The notes beneath the pieces were generated by a model. It was given only the letters and a program-made list of their open reading frames with translations. It was not told the DNA's origin and ran no database searches. A program made the position numbers and the translations under genes. This document shows, piece by piece, positions 41,017 to 48,520 of a DNA stretch of 64,000 bases. The stretch is from Bacteroidota bacterium (GTDB taxonomy: Bacteria; Bacteroidota; Ignavibacteria; Palsa-1295), in the NCBI GenBank assembly GCA_021324735.1, contig JAJPIO010000007.1:62001-126000 (forward strand). Direction: 5' to 3'. Every line of letters starts with the position of its first letter. Position 1 is the first letter of the stretch.

Positions 41017-41235
41017 TTACTTATAGCGGTAGGTAATACGTCCCTTTGAGAGATCGTACGGAGAGAGCTCCACCGTTACCCGGTCGCCCTGGAGAATCTT
41101 AATAAAATTCATCCGCATTTTACCGGAAACATGAGCGAGAATTTCGTGACCATTATCGAGTTTAACCCGAAACGATGCATTTGGCAGCGCTTCCTCGATG
41201 ATTCCGTCAACTTTTATCGCCCCTTGTTTGGCCAT
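41017..41235 (-). CDS. infA: Translation initiation factor IF-1
   Basis: 72 residues: an S1/OB-fold with [33 protein letters not shown] and [28 protein letters not shown]. Preceded by a GGAG-type ribosome site. It is the first gene of the leftward infA-rpmJ-rpsM-rpsK-rpsD-rpoA-rplQ operon; the secY and map genes that often precede it are not upstream here. Confidence 0.97.
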   Translation of the reverse strand: MAKQGAIKVDGIIEEALPNASFRVKLDNGHEILAHVSGKMRMNFIKILQGDRVTVELSPYDLSKGRITYRYK

Positions 41236-41538
41236 CTACTCCGTTTTACCACACTCAGCGTTAGCCCCGAATAGAAACGAAGAGCCAGCTAAATCCTTTA
41301 TTTTCAACAGGTTTTAGCCGTCCCGAATAAAAAAGAGAAGCCGAGCCCGCTATGAGTGCGCGGGGTTAACCCATCCAATCGCGCGAATGTTCCGCGATTT
41401 CGGCGATTGCTGGTCCCTTAAACATGGCGCTTTATAAGCTGGACCCCTGAACATGGCGCGTTATAAATTGAACCTGAATCAGAATGCTCTTACGAGAATA
41501 CACGCCTTTTCTTATACAAACATGATGGCAGACGATGC
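41236..41538. other. Intergenic region upstream of infA
   Basis: About 300 bp should hold the infA-operon promoter, but no clear -7/-33 pair was found. Two tandem 29-bp units lie at 41412-41469. No RNA gene or credible protein frame was seen. Confidence 0.6.
41412..41469. repeat. Tandem 29-bp repeat, two copies
   Basis: Two 29-bp units (41412-41440 and 41441-41469) agree at 23 of 29 positions; the core AACATGGCGC, one variable base, then TTATAA is shared. It lies just past the HepT-like gene end. It could be a remnant of an insertion or recombination site. Confidence 0.7.
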
Positions 41539-42018
41539 CTACCCATTTTTTAGCGCGAACTCAGGCCGAGCGGCATACTCCCGAGCTCGCTTATATGAGC
41601 TAAGCAAAGACGGAATAAAATCCAGAACATCATTTGCAATATCGGCCGGACCGTAGCCGGCATATTCATGAGCGATCTTATTCCGTAACCGGCGCATTTC
41701 CAGAAATTCCTCTACCGACGAAATGATCCCTCGTTTCTCGGACCGATTCAGCACGTCCATAGTGACGCCCTCTTCTCCTTCGAGTAGATCAATACTCCGT
41801 AATACTTTTGTAATAAAGAAATCTTGCGCACGTTCGAAGCGGGCAGTCAATGCTTCAATCTCTCGGTAGTCTTGCGCACTAAGCGCGTTAAAATTCAACG
41901 ATCGACAAATTCCTTCGGATTCGGTAAGATTCGATTCGAGCTTCTGTAGCGTTTCGATATCTGCTCGCAGCTTGGCTCGCAATTGATCCGAGGCTGTCTT
42001 ATTATTGGCAGCATTCAT
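41539..42018 (-). CDS. hepT: HepT-like HEPN toxin
   Basis: 159 residues, all helical. The C-terminal part has RNKIAHEY, an exact R-x4-H-x-Y motif of HepT-type HEPN RNases: Arg and His are catalytic and the Tyr is the residue polyAMPylated by MntA in the Shewanella system. It is the second gene of a two-gene unit, overlapping the nucleotidyltransferase by four bases (ATGA). The first about 100 residues are longer than in many HepT proteins. Function as a toxin kept inactive by its partner is inferred from family and arrangement. Confidence 0.85.
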   Translation of the reverse strand: MNAANNKTASDQLRAKLRADIETLQKLESNLTESEGICRSLNFNALSAQDYREIEALTARFERAQDFFITKVLRSIDLLEGEEGVTMDVLNRSEKRGIISSVEEFLEMRRLRNKIAHEYAGYGPADIANDVLDFIPSLLSSYKRAREYAARPEFALKNG

Positions 42019-42302
42019 AACGGGAGTGCTTGCTGGATTACAATTTTTCCGAACAGACTGAGCGCATTGGGTTTCTCAATCAGAACATCCATCTTCTGTT
42101 CGCCGATCTTTTTCCATATCTCTGCTTCGATCTTGAGTTGCGTTCGAAGTTCCAATTCCTGATCGGTGAGGATAAGGATATCAATATCTCCGCCACGCTT
42201 GGTATCGTCCGTACGAGAGCCATACAGCATGACGCGAGCATCCGGCAGGAATTTCGCTACCGCTTCCCGAATCGCTTCTCGTTCATAATTGGAAAGGCGC
42301 AT
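42015..42302 (-). CDS. mntA: MntA-like nucleotidyltransferase antitoxin
   Basis: 95 residues with a minimal Pol-beta nucleotidyltransferase fold: VMLYGSRTDDTKRGGDIDILIL holds the GS-x9-DxD motif, whose two Asp bind Mg, and a third acidic residue lies in KMDVLIEK. MntA enzymes add AMP units to the Tyr of HepT's RX4HXY motif to neutralise the toxin. It is encoded immediately upstream of the HEPN gene with overlapping stop and start. Together they form a type VII toxin-antitoxin module. Confidence 0.87.
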   Translation of the reverse strand: MRLSNYEREAIREAVAKFLPDARVMLYGSRTDDTKRGGDIDILILTDQELELRTQLKIEAEIWKKIGEQKMDVLIEKPNALSLFGKIVIQQALPL

Positions 42303-42338
42303 GGCAAAGTCGGAACAGCTTGCGCGGACAAAAAATCG

Positions 42339-43931
42339 CTACCCTTCTTGCCGCTCTGTTGCGGATTGCATCGGCTCCGGCTCTGGAGGTCGCGAGGCTT
42401 TCCGTCCACCCGGAATGCGGGCCAGCGACCGTAACGTCTCGATCTCACCTTTCGAGAAAAAGCCAGTCAGCAATAGCGCCCCGACAACAAGTGCAAATAG
42501 TACAAGCCGGAGAATTGCAGTGTGAACGTATACTGACAAGCTCGGTATTAGAGTATAATTAAGCACCACTGCAATGATGACGTAAAGCGCAACGATTCCA
42601 ACCCGCCGCCAGTCATACGCTATGTAATAGACCTTTTGAGCTTGCCAATAGAGCGCTCCGGCCATTGCCATATACGCAAATAACGTTGCAAGCGCTGCGC
42701 CCATAATGCCGAGAATAGGAATTAGAAGAAGGTTGGAAATAATGTTGACGGCGGCTCCAAGTCCGGTCACGAACGGCAAAACTTTGTTATGCTCCTTAAT
42801 ATAGATGCCCGCAATGAAATTAGTATACATCCCTTGAAAGATATACGCCGCAAGGACAACAGGAATAATATCGATACCGGTTATCCATTCCTTCTTTTGG
42901 AAGATCGCGTGATGAATGATCGGCAAACGGACGGTAAGTACTTCCGGCAGGAAGAAAGAGAGGAACAGGAATACCATGCAGGCAACCAGCATGAAATAAG
43001 TAAAAACTCGCGAGAAGATCTGGCGTGCGCGTTTATCATCGGTGCGGGCTTCGCGAAGGAAGAACGGTCGCCAGGCATACTCGAAGAGTCCGACAAGGAC
43101 CATCATCATAATGCCCATGCGATAATTTGCCTGGTACACACCAAGGATGGCAAGCCCAAGGAATGCCTGCACGATCGGTCGATCGATCACTTGCACCATC
43201 ATCGAGCTAAGATAGGCCGGAACATTCGTGAGTCCGAACGGCATGAGTTTCTTCATCACCGGACGCGACACCTTGAATTCAAAGCGTCGAGCGATCGTCG
43301 GGCCGAGCATCACAAGCATCGTTGCCGAGGCTATCACATTGGCAATGAAGATTCCTTCCACGCCCATATGCATGCCGAGGATAAAGACAAAATTGAGAAT
43401 GAGCGTGATAACAATTCCGGTTAATCTCACAACACCGAACCACTTTGCGCGCCGGTCGATACGAAGTGCGGCAAAGGGAATAATATTCATGCTATCGAGC
43501 AGAATAATAAGCGCACTGTATCGAAGAATACGAGTGAACTCCGGAATGTAAGGAGTAATATCGGCTTTGGGATCGTGAAAAACCGGCCACGCGAGCATTG
43601 GTGCGAACACTACAATGAGGAGTGTTAGTAATCCACCAAAAGCGAGAACGAATAAGAATGGCCCGCTAAAGAGCTCACGCTCTTCCTTGTCGCTCCGCTG
43701 CTCGTTCTCCCCGCGCGATGCATAGCGAAAATATGCTGCCTCTAATCCGAGAGTGTAAATAATATTTAAAAAGCTCATGTAGGTGTACATCGAAGCGGAT
43801 ACACCGTACATCTTCGGATCGAGGACGTTTACATAGAACGGAACGAGCAAGAAATTAAGAAAGCGGCCAATGACGGTGCTGGCACCGTAGATCAGCGTCT
43901 CCTTCGAGAGTGCTTTGATCTGTTCTTTCAA
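42339..43931 (-). CDS. Polysaccharide biosynthesis flippase (MOP/Wzx-like)
   Basis: 530 residues with about 12-14 TM helices in two halves. KETLIYGASTVIGRFLNFLLVPFYVNVLDPKMYGVSASMYTYMSF at the start and the later GITGIDIIPVVLAAYIFQGMYTNFIAGIYIKEHNKVLPFVTGLGAAVNIISNLLLIPILGIMGAALATLFAYM stretch are typical of oligosaccharide-lipid flippases. It probably moves undecaprenyl-linked or other lipid-linked glycans across the inner membrane. The C-terminal 30 residues are hydrophilic (SKGEIETLRSLARIPGG). No glycosyltransferase is adjacent. Confidence 0.88.
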   Translation of the reverse strand: MKEQIKALSKETLIYGASTVIGRFLNFLLVPFYVNVLDPKMYGVSASMYTYMSFLNIIYTLGLEAAYFRYASRGENEQRSDKEERELFSGPFLFVLAFGGLLTLLIVVFAPMLAWPVFHDPKADITPYIPEFTRILRYSALIILLDSMNIIPFAALRIDRRAKWFGVVRLTGIVITLILNFVFILGMHMGVEGIFIANVIASATMLVMLGPTIARRFEFKVSRPVMKKLMPFGLTNVPAYLSSMMVQVIDRPIVQAFLGLAILGVYQANYRMGIMMMVLVGLFEYAWRPFFLREARTDDKRARQIFSRVFTYFMLVACMVFLFLSFFLPEVLTVRLPIIHHAIFQKKEWITGIDIIPVVLAAYIFQGMYTNFIAGIYIKEHNKVLPFVTGLGAAVNIISNLLLIPILGIMGAALATLFAYMAMAGALYWQAQKVYYIAYDWRRVGIVALYVIIAVVLNYTLIPSLSVYVHTAILRLVLFALVVGALLLTGFFSKGEIETLRSLARIPGGRKASRPPEPEPMQSATERQEG

Positions 43932-44024
43932 GTCAGTCGGGGTTTTGTGGACTTAAGGACGTATAGGACACAACAGTGCACATACAGAGAACCCGCGATA
44001 AATACTGAGTGAAGACTGACATCA

Positions 44025-44804
44025 TTATTTCAGTCCCGAGTGTATTGCGACGATTCCGGCAGTTCGTGTTTCCCATTGCACTTGTTTGAATCCTGCCTCT
44101 TCCATTATTTTGCCAAGCGCTTCGAGGTCCGGGAATTTGCGAAGAGAATCCGGCAGATATTTATAGGCGGTGTTATGCCGCGAGAACACGGTGCCAACTA
44201 CGGGCAGCAGCATATTGAAGTAGAAATTATAAAGCTGCTTCATCGGAAACACGCGAGGCTTGGCAAGCTCGAGATTAACGAATACGCCTCCCGGCCGAAG
44301 CACACGATGGATTTCCCGAAAGGCGACGTTCAAGTCCGTAAAATTACGGGTACCAAAACCAATAGTTACCCCATCAAATGAATTGTCCGCAAATTGCAGC
44401 GCCTCGACATCCCCACGAACAGCTGTTGCCTGCAACCCTTTTTCCTCTGCCTTCTTGCGAAACAGCACCAGCATTGGCTCGGTGATGTCGGTGCCGGTAA
44501 CTTCGGCTTGAGGCATTTGCGCCAAGGCCTCGAATGCCAGATCGCCGGTACCACAGGCAATATCCAGAACTCGTACCCCCCCTCCTGCGGAGTGAAGCGG
44601 AGTAGGAGGGGGCGGGGGGGTGGTCTTATGGGGAATGGCGAGACGGTCTCGGAGTATCTCGATCGCCCGCCGCCGCCAGGAATAATCGAATCCTAACGAG
44701 AGAAAATGATTGAAAAAATCGTATCGCTTCGCGATCTGGCCGAACATCCGTTCGACATAGCTCTTCTTTTCCTCGCGCGACTGGAAGGTGAAATCAGTGG
44801 TCAT
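44025..44804 (-). CDS. menG: Demethylmenaquinone / ubiquinone methyltransferase (UbiE/MenG)
   Basis: 259 residues, a class I SAM-dependent methyltransferase of menaquinone synthesis. The start is the UbiE signature (MFGQIAKRYDFFNHFLSLG), with VLDIACGTGDLAFEAL as SAM motif I, GTDITEPMLVLFRKKAEEKG, FDGVTIGFGTRNFTD and HRVLRPGGVFVNLELAKP. A segment of about 20 residues (IPHKTTPPPPPTPLHSAG) between residues 58 and 78 is foreign to the family and is encoded by a C/G-tract palindrome, suggesting insertion of a repeat in frame. The reading frame is otherwise intact. Confidence 0.93.
   Translation of the reverse strand: MTTDFTFQSREEKKSYVERMFGQIAKRYDFFNHFLSLGFDYSWRRRAIEILRDRLAIPHKTTPPPPPTPLHSAGGGVRVLDIACGTGDLAFEALAQMPQAEVTGTDITEPMLVLFRKKAEEKGLQATAVRGDVEALQFADNSFDGVTIGFGTRNFTDLNVAFREIHRVLRPGGVFVNLELAKPRVFPMKQLYNFYFNMLLPVVGTVFSRHNTAYKYLPDSLRKFPDLEALGKIMEEAGFKQVQWETRTAGIVAIHSGLK
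44575..44625. repeat. C/G-tract palindrome inside menG
   Basis: CCCCCTCCT and AGGAGGGGG arms with a short centre, extended by further C and G runs. It encodes the Pro-rich insertion in MenG. A similar CCTCC...GGAGG tract lies in the infA-rpmJ gap (40980-41008). Confidence 0.75.
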
Positions 44805-44828
44805 TCGCTACAAAAATACGACGCAGTG

Positions 44829-44878
44829 TGGGACATGCTTTAGCTTGTCCCTGAGAGCAAGCTGAAGCATGCTCTACA
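44829..44878. repeat. Inverted REP-like doublet upstream of prfA
   Basis: Two related 20-bp imperfect palindromes in opposite orientation: GGACATGCTTTAGCTTGTCC, then after a short gap a GAGCAAGCTGAAGCATGCTC unit followed by TACA. The tail and palindromic shape match the unit at 40365-40383. Confidence 0.7.
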
Positions 44879-44917
44879 TCGGAGCCAACTCCCCTCCCCT
44901 CGCGTTAAGCGCGGAAT

Positions 44918-45991
44918 ATGGATTTGCTCGAAAAGCTGCATCAGGTTCACTTACGGTTCGAGGCGTTGGAGCGGGAATTGGAAGACCCTGCCACCTCCTC
45001 GGACCTTGCCAAGCTGCGCACTCTTTCTAAAGAACGGCGGCAGGTCGAGCCGGTGGAAGCGGCGTATCATCGCTTTAAGCGACTGACGAACGACCTCGCT
45101 GGCGCACGCGAACTTCTCCGAGAAACGCGTGATCCTGAAATGCGCGCGCTCGCAGAGGAAGAGTTGAAAACTCTTGAGGAGCAATACACCAAAATGGAAG
45201 AGGAGATCAAATTTCTCCTTATTCCACCGGACCCCAACGACTCGCGCGACGTCATTATAGAAATTCGTGCGGGCACGGGCGGCGATGAAGCGGCTATCTT
45301 CGCCGGCGATCTTTATCGCATGTATGCCCGTTTCGCCGAACTACAAGGCTGGAAGCTCGAGGTTATCGACGTCAACGAGGGGACGATTGGCGGCTATAAG
45401 GAAGTATCGTTTTCGCTTTCCGGTACGGATGTTTACGCAAAGATGAAGTTCGAGTCCGGCGTGCATCGCGTGCAGCGTGTACCACAGACGGAAACGCAGG
45501 GCCGTGTGCATACAAGCGCTGCATCGGTAGCCGTGTTACCGGAAGTGGAAGACATCGAGATCGATATCAATCCCAACGATCTCAAGATCGATATTTTCCG
45601 CTCGGGTGGTAAAGGCGGCCAGAACGTCAATAAGGTCGAGACGGCCGTTCGCATGACACACATTCCGACCGGTATCGTTGTAAGCTGCCAGGACGAGCGC
45701 TCTCAATTAAAGAATCGCAACAAGGCGATGAAGGTTATGCGCGCTCGTTTATATGAGAAGGCTCAGCGTGAAGCCGAAGAGAAATATTCCGCCGAGCGCC
45801 GCTCGATGATCGGCTCCGGCGACCGTTCGGAAAAGATCCGCACCTATAATTTCCCGCAAAATCGTCTTACCGATCACCGCATCAATCTTACCGTCTACAA
45901 TCTTGCGGGCGTTATGGAAGGAGAGCTTGACGAAGTGATCGAAGCGCTTCGTGTTGCGGATCGTGCGGAAAAGTTGGCGAAAGTGGCGTAA
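44918..45991 (+). CDS. prfA: Peptide chain release factor 1
   Basis: 357 residues. The codon-recognition region has [28 protein letters not shown], with PQT in place of the usual P-A/V-T tripeptide that reads UAA/UAG. The catalytic GGQ lies in [19 protein letters not shown] (about 235). Domain 1 is the helical NSDP-side part. Length and end are normal. It is followed 12 bp later by the PNKP-type phosphatase gene. Confidence 0.96.
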   Translation: MDLLEKLHQVHLRFEALERELEDPATSSDLAKLRTLSKERRQVEPVEAAYHRFKRLTNDLAGARELLRETRDPEMRALAEEELKTLEEQYTKMEEEIKFLLIPPDPNDSRDVIIEIRAGTGGDEAAIFAGDLYRMYARFAELQGWKLEVIDVNEGTIGGYKEVSFSLSGTDVYAKMKFESGVHRVQRVPQTETQGRVHTSAASVAVLPEVEDIEIDINPNDLKIDIFRSGGKGGQNVNKVETAVRMTHIPTGIVVSCQDERSQLKNRNKAMKVMRARLYEKAQREAEEKYSAERRSMIGSGDRSEKIRTYNFPQNRLTDHRINLTVYNLAGVMEGELDEVIEALRVADRAEKLAKVA

Positions 45992-46003
45992 CCGTCGCTG
46001 ACC

Positions 46004-46447
46004 ATGCCCTATATTATTTGCGATCTCGACGGTACCTTAGCCGATATTTCGCACCGCGTTCACCATGCGAGCGGCGAGCGAAAAAATTGGCGGCGGTTTT
46101 TCGAAGGCATTCCGGAAGACGCCATTGCGGAGGTCGTGGCAGATATTCTTCGGCATTATTCTACCACTCATAATATAGTCTTCGTCTCGGGACGACCGGA
46201 GCACACCCGTTCAGATACCGTAGCCTGGCTGCAAAAGCACGTTCCGTTTATCGAACAGTACTCCCTGTACATGCGCCCAAACGGCGATTTCAGGCCCGAT
46301 AATATCGTCAAAGCCGAACTATACGATCAACACATAGAGCCGGAATATGGGGCGCCATTCTTTGTGCTCGACGATCGCGATAAGGTCGTAAAAATGTGGC
46401 GAGAAAAAGGACTCATCTGCCTTCAGGTCGCCGAAGGTAACTTCTAG
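46004..46447 (+). CDS. Polynucleotide kinase-3'-phosphatase-type HAD phosphatase
   Basis: 147 residues. ICDLDGTLADISHRVHHASG is the DxDGTLA HAD motif I with the following His-Arg seen in T4 Pnkp phosphatase domains. IVFVSGRPEHTR is motif II (S/T-G-R), and FFVLDDRDKVVKMWREKGLICLQVAEGNF is motif IV (DDR) with the typical C-terminal V..G.F. No kinase domain is fused. It may remove 3'-phosphates from nucleic acids or nucleotides. It is probably co-transcribed with prfA. Confidence 0.85.
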   Translation: MPYIICDLDGTLADISHRVHHASGERKNWRRFFEGIPEDAIAEVVADILRHYSTTHNIVFVSGRPEHTRSDTVAWLQKHVPFIEQYSLYMRPNGDFRPDNIVKAELYDQHIEPEYGAPFFVLDDRDKVVKMWREKGLICLQVAEGNF

Positions 46448-46469
46448 GATATTCGTGTGTTTTTAAATC

Positions 46470-46925
46470 ATGAAGAGAATCCTTCCTCTCATCCTTTGCG
46501 GCATAGCGTTCGGCTGCTCGATTATAAATCCGTGTGGTCCGTTTAACTTTAACACCGTTGCCATAAAGGACACGACGATGTTGCAATTACCTCCGTCTGT
46601 AGATTCTATTCTAATCTCTCTTTATGCGTTCCGGGCGGATTCATACAATCATGTGGTTAACTTCGACAGCTTCCTTACGGATAGCTGCAGATTGATTGTT
46701 GCGGGAAATTCTTTCGCTCAAGGTCGAAGTCTTCGATCGCAGGATTCGATAATGATTATTGGAAAGACACTTGTCATTCAAATTGGCGCTCACTATGTAT
46801 CGCAGGCGCTACCGACCTCGAAAGGAGCTTCTGCACAATGTACCCCGGCACCTGACCGTCTCGATGTGTCGCAGATCACATTGGAAATACCAAAACGACG
46901 TCCCATTGCGGTAAGCCTTCCGTAA
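46470..46925 (+). CDS. Hypothetical exported protein, possible lipoprotein
   Basis: 151 residues. The signal is MKRILPLILCGIAFGC; a weak lipobox (AFG-C) would make it a lipoprotein, otherwise a cleaved secreted protein. The rest is beta-rich with several Ser/Asp stretches and a few Cys. No family was recognised. It lies 22 bp after the phosphatase gene. Confidence 0.65.
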   Translation: MKRILPLILCGIAFGCSIINPCGPFNFNTVAIKDTTMLQLPPSVDSILISLYAFRADSYNHVVNFDSFLTDSCRLIVAGNSFAQGRSLRSQDSIMIIGKTLVIQIGAHYVSQALPTSKGASAQCTPAPDRLDVSQITLEIPKRRPIAVSLP

Positions 46926-47072
46926 GTATTGTGGAAAAGGCGAGAATAATTCGAATCACAGAATAAGCCACGGAATCAGAGCTTTTTGTCTTACCGGAAT
47001 GTTTGGTAATGGCTGCGATTCTCTTTTCTTGTAAATCCATAGAATCGCCCGCGTTATCCAGCTTCTGGACTC

Positions 47073-48356
47073 ATGCACTACTACTACACCTACTACCCGA
47101 AGATTCGCGAAATTGAAATTCCTGACCACAATCTGATCGGCGTGTTCGGCCCGCTGGAAGCGCCGACCTCCGATCGAGAACGGGTATTGCACGAGGCCTT
47201 CGAACATCCGGTCAACAGCCCAAAGCTCTCGGAGATCGCTACTCCGGAAGATCGCGTCCTGATCGTTCTTGATGATGCGCTCGAACCGACGCCGACCGTA
47301 TTTCCCTTTTTTCACGTCGTGCAGGAGTTGCACGCCGCAGGCGTAAAGGATTCGAACGTGACCGTTCTTATTGCGAACGCAAGCCACCGGGCAAGTTCGA
47401 ATGCTGAGGTCGACCGCAAGCTTGGAGCAGAGTTACGCAAAAAGTATAAGGTGTATCAATCTGCACTGAATGAGCGCGCGGAGAGCTTTCACACGTTCGG
47501 CACAATGCACAGCGGCAAGGGACCGATCCCCGTCATCGCCGATGCCCGCCTTCGCGATGCCTCTCTCATTATTGGTATTGCGGGTACATACCCCAACCGG
47601 TTTAAGGGATTTACCGGTGGTGGGTCGCTTATCTTTCCAGGGCTCGGCAATGAGGACATGATCGGTGAGGTTTATCTCACAGGCGCCTCTCGCCCGTCTT
47701 CTGAAGTATTAGGGCAGGTAGAGAATCCGGGACGTGCATTCATTCGGCAATTGCTCGCATACGTACCGGCCTTCAAGTTCTGCGTGGACCTTGTGGTCGA
47801 CCGCACACTTGGCATTACGGCATGCGTGACCGGCGCACCGACAAGTGTTTATAAAGTGAGTGCGGATGTCGCGTCTCGTATCTATAACTTTAAAGTACCA
47901 GAGCCTGCGGATATCGTCATGATCGATTCTCATCCGCTCGATGCAAACATTTTTCAAGCGGCGCATGCACTCTATGCAGCCCTTGGCATACTGAAGCAGG
48001 GTGGCGAGATCATTATCGTATCCCCGATCCTTGAACCGGCTTCTCCTCTATCTACTACGCTTGCAAAGAATTTAAGCGAGTCCCGCTCGATGATCCTTGA
48101 AATGAGCCGCAAAGGCGAATTGGCTCATCATGCGGCGGCAGGTGCACAATTAGCAGCCATTCGAGAAGTAACCGAACGTGCATCTCGTGTGACATTCATC
48201 ACCCATGGGCCGGGAATGGCGGATCCGCAAAAATTCGGATTCGAGCAGAGTGACGATGCGCATGCAACCTTAAATGCCGCGCTTGGCCGCATGGGCAAGG
48301 ATGCGCGGGTTGCGCTCATCACCCATGGTGGGCTTGCGGTCCCGCGAGTCGGCTGA
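47073..48356 (+). CDS. LarA-family (lactate racemase fold) protein lacking the Ni-pincer ligands
   Basis: 427 residues, covering the DUF2088/LarA N- and C-domains: RVLIVLDDALEPTPTV, VLIANASHRAS (catalytic His kept), RFKGFTGGGSLIFPGLGNEDMIGE and VMIDSHPLDANIFQAAHALYAALGIL. In L. plantarum LarA (recalled from memory) the cofactor ligands are His174, Lys184 (GFSGGRK) and His200. Here the aligned residues are Asn, Ser (GFTGGGS) and Tyr. So it likely does not carry the nickel-pincer nucleotide in the known way. No larB, larC or larE is nearby. Substrate and activity are unknown. Related short-chain 2-hydroxyacid racemases/epimerases form the wider family. Confidence 0.85.
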   Translation: MHYYYTYYPKIREIEIPDHNLIGVFGPLEAPTSDRERVLHEAFEHPVNSPKLSEIATPEDRVLIVLDDALEPTPTVFPFFHVVQELHAAGVKDSNVTVLIANASHRASSNAEVDRKLGAELRKKYKVYQSALNERAESFHTFGTMHSGKGPIPVIADARLRDASLIIGIAGTYPNRFKGFTGGGSLIFPGLGNEDMIGEVYLTGASRPSSEVLGQVENPGRAFIRQLLAYVPAFKFCVDLVVDRTLGITACVTGAPTSVYKVSADVASRIYNFKVPEPADIVMIDSHPLDANIFQAAHALYAALGILKQGGEIIIVSPILEPASPLSTTLAKNLSESRSMILEMSRKGELAHHAAAGAQLAAIREVTERASRVTFITHGPGMADPQKFGFEQSDDAHATLNAALGRMGKDARVALITHGGLAVPRVG

Positions 48357-48377
48357 TCCATCAGCATTCCTTTATTT

Positions 48378-48420
48378 CGACAATTAATGAGTGGACTTAT
48401 TGTCCCTCAATTGTCGTTTT
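48378..48420 (+). terminator. Candidate terminator after the LarA-like gene
   Basis: CGACAATT (48378-48385) and AATTGTCG (48409-48416), followed by TTTT. The loop is long (23 nt), so strength is uncertain. Confidence 0.45.
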
Positions 48421-48520
48421 AAAGCTTGAATATCTTTTGTGATACGGGTGGTCTTCCGCTCTCTCTTCCACCGTACCAACACAAGTAGGCGTTCCTCGGC
48501 GCTGTTCTTTTATTCGTTAT

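Noticed and set aside
41453-41656. 67-codon plus-strand frame at the toxin gene end
   Set aside because: It overlaps the HepT gene in antisense and begins in the tandem repeat.
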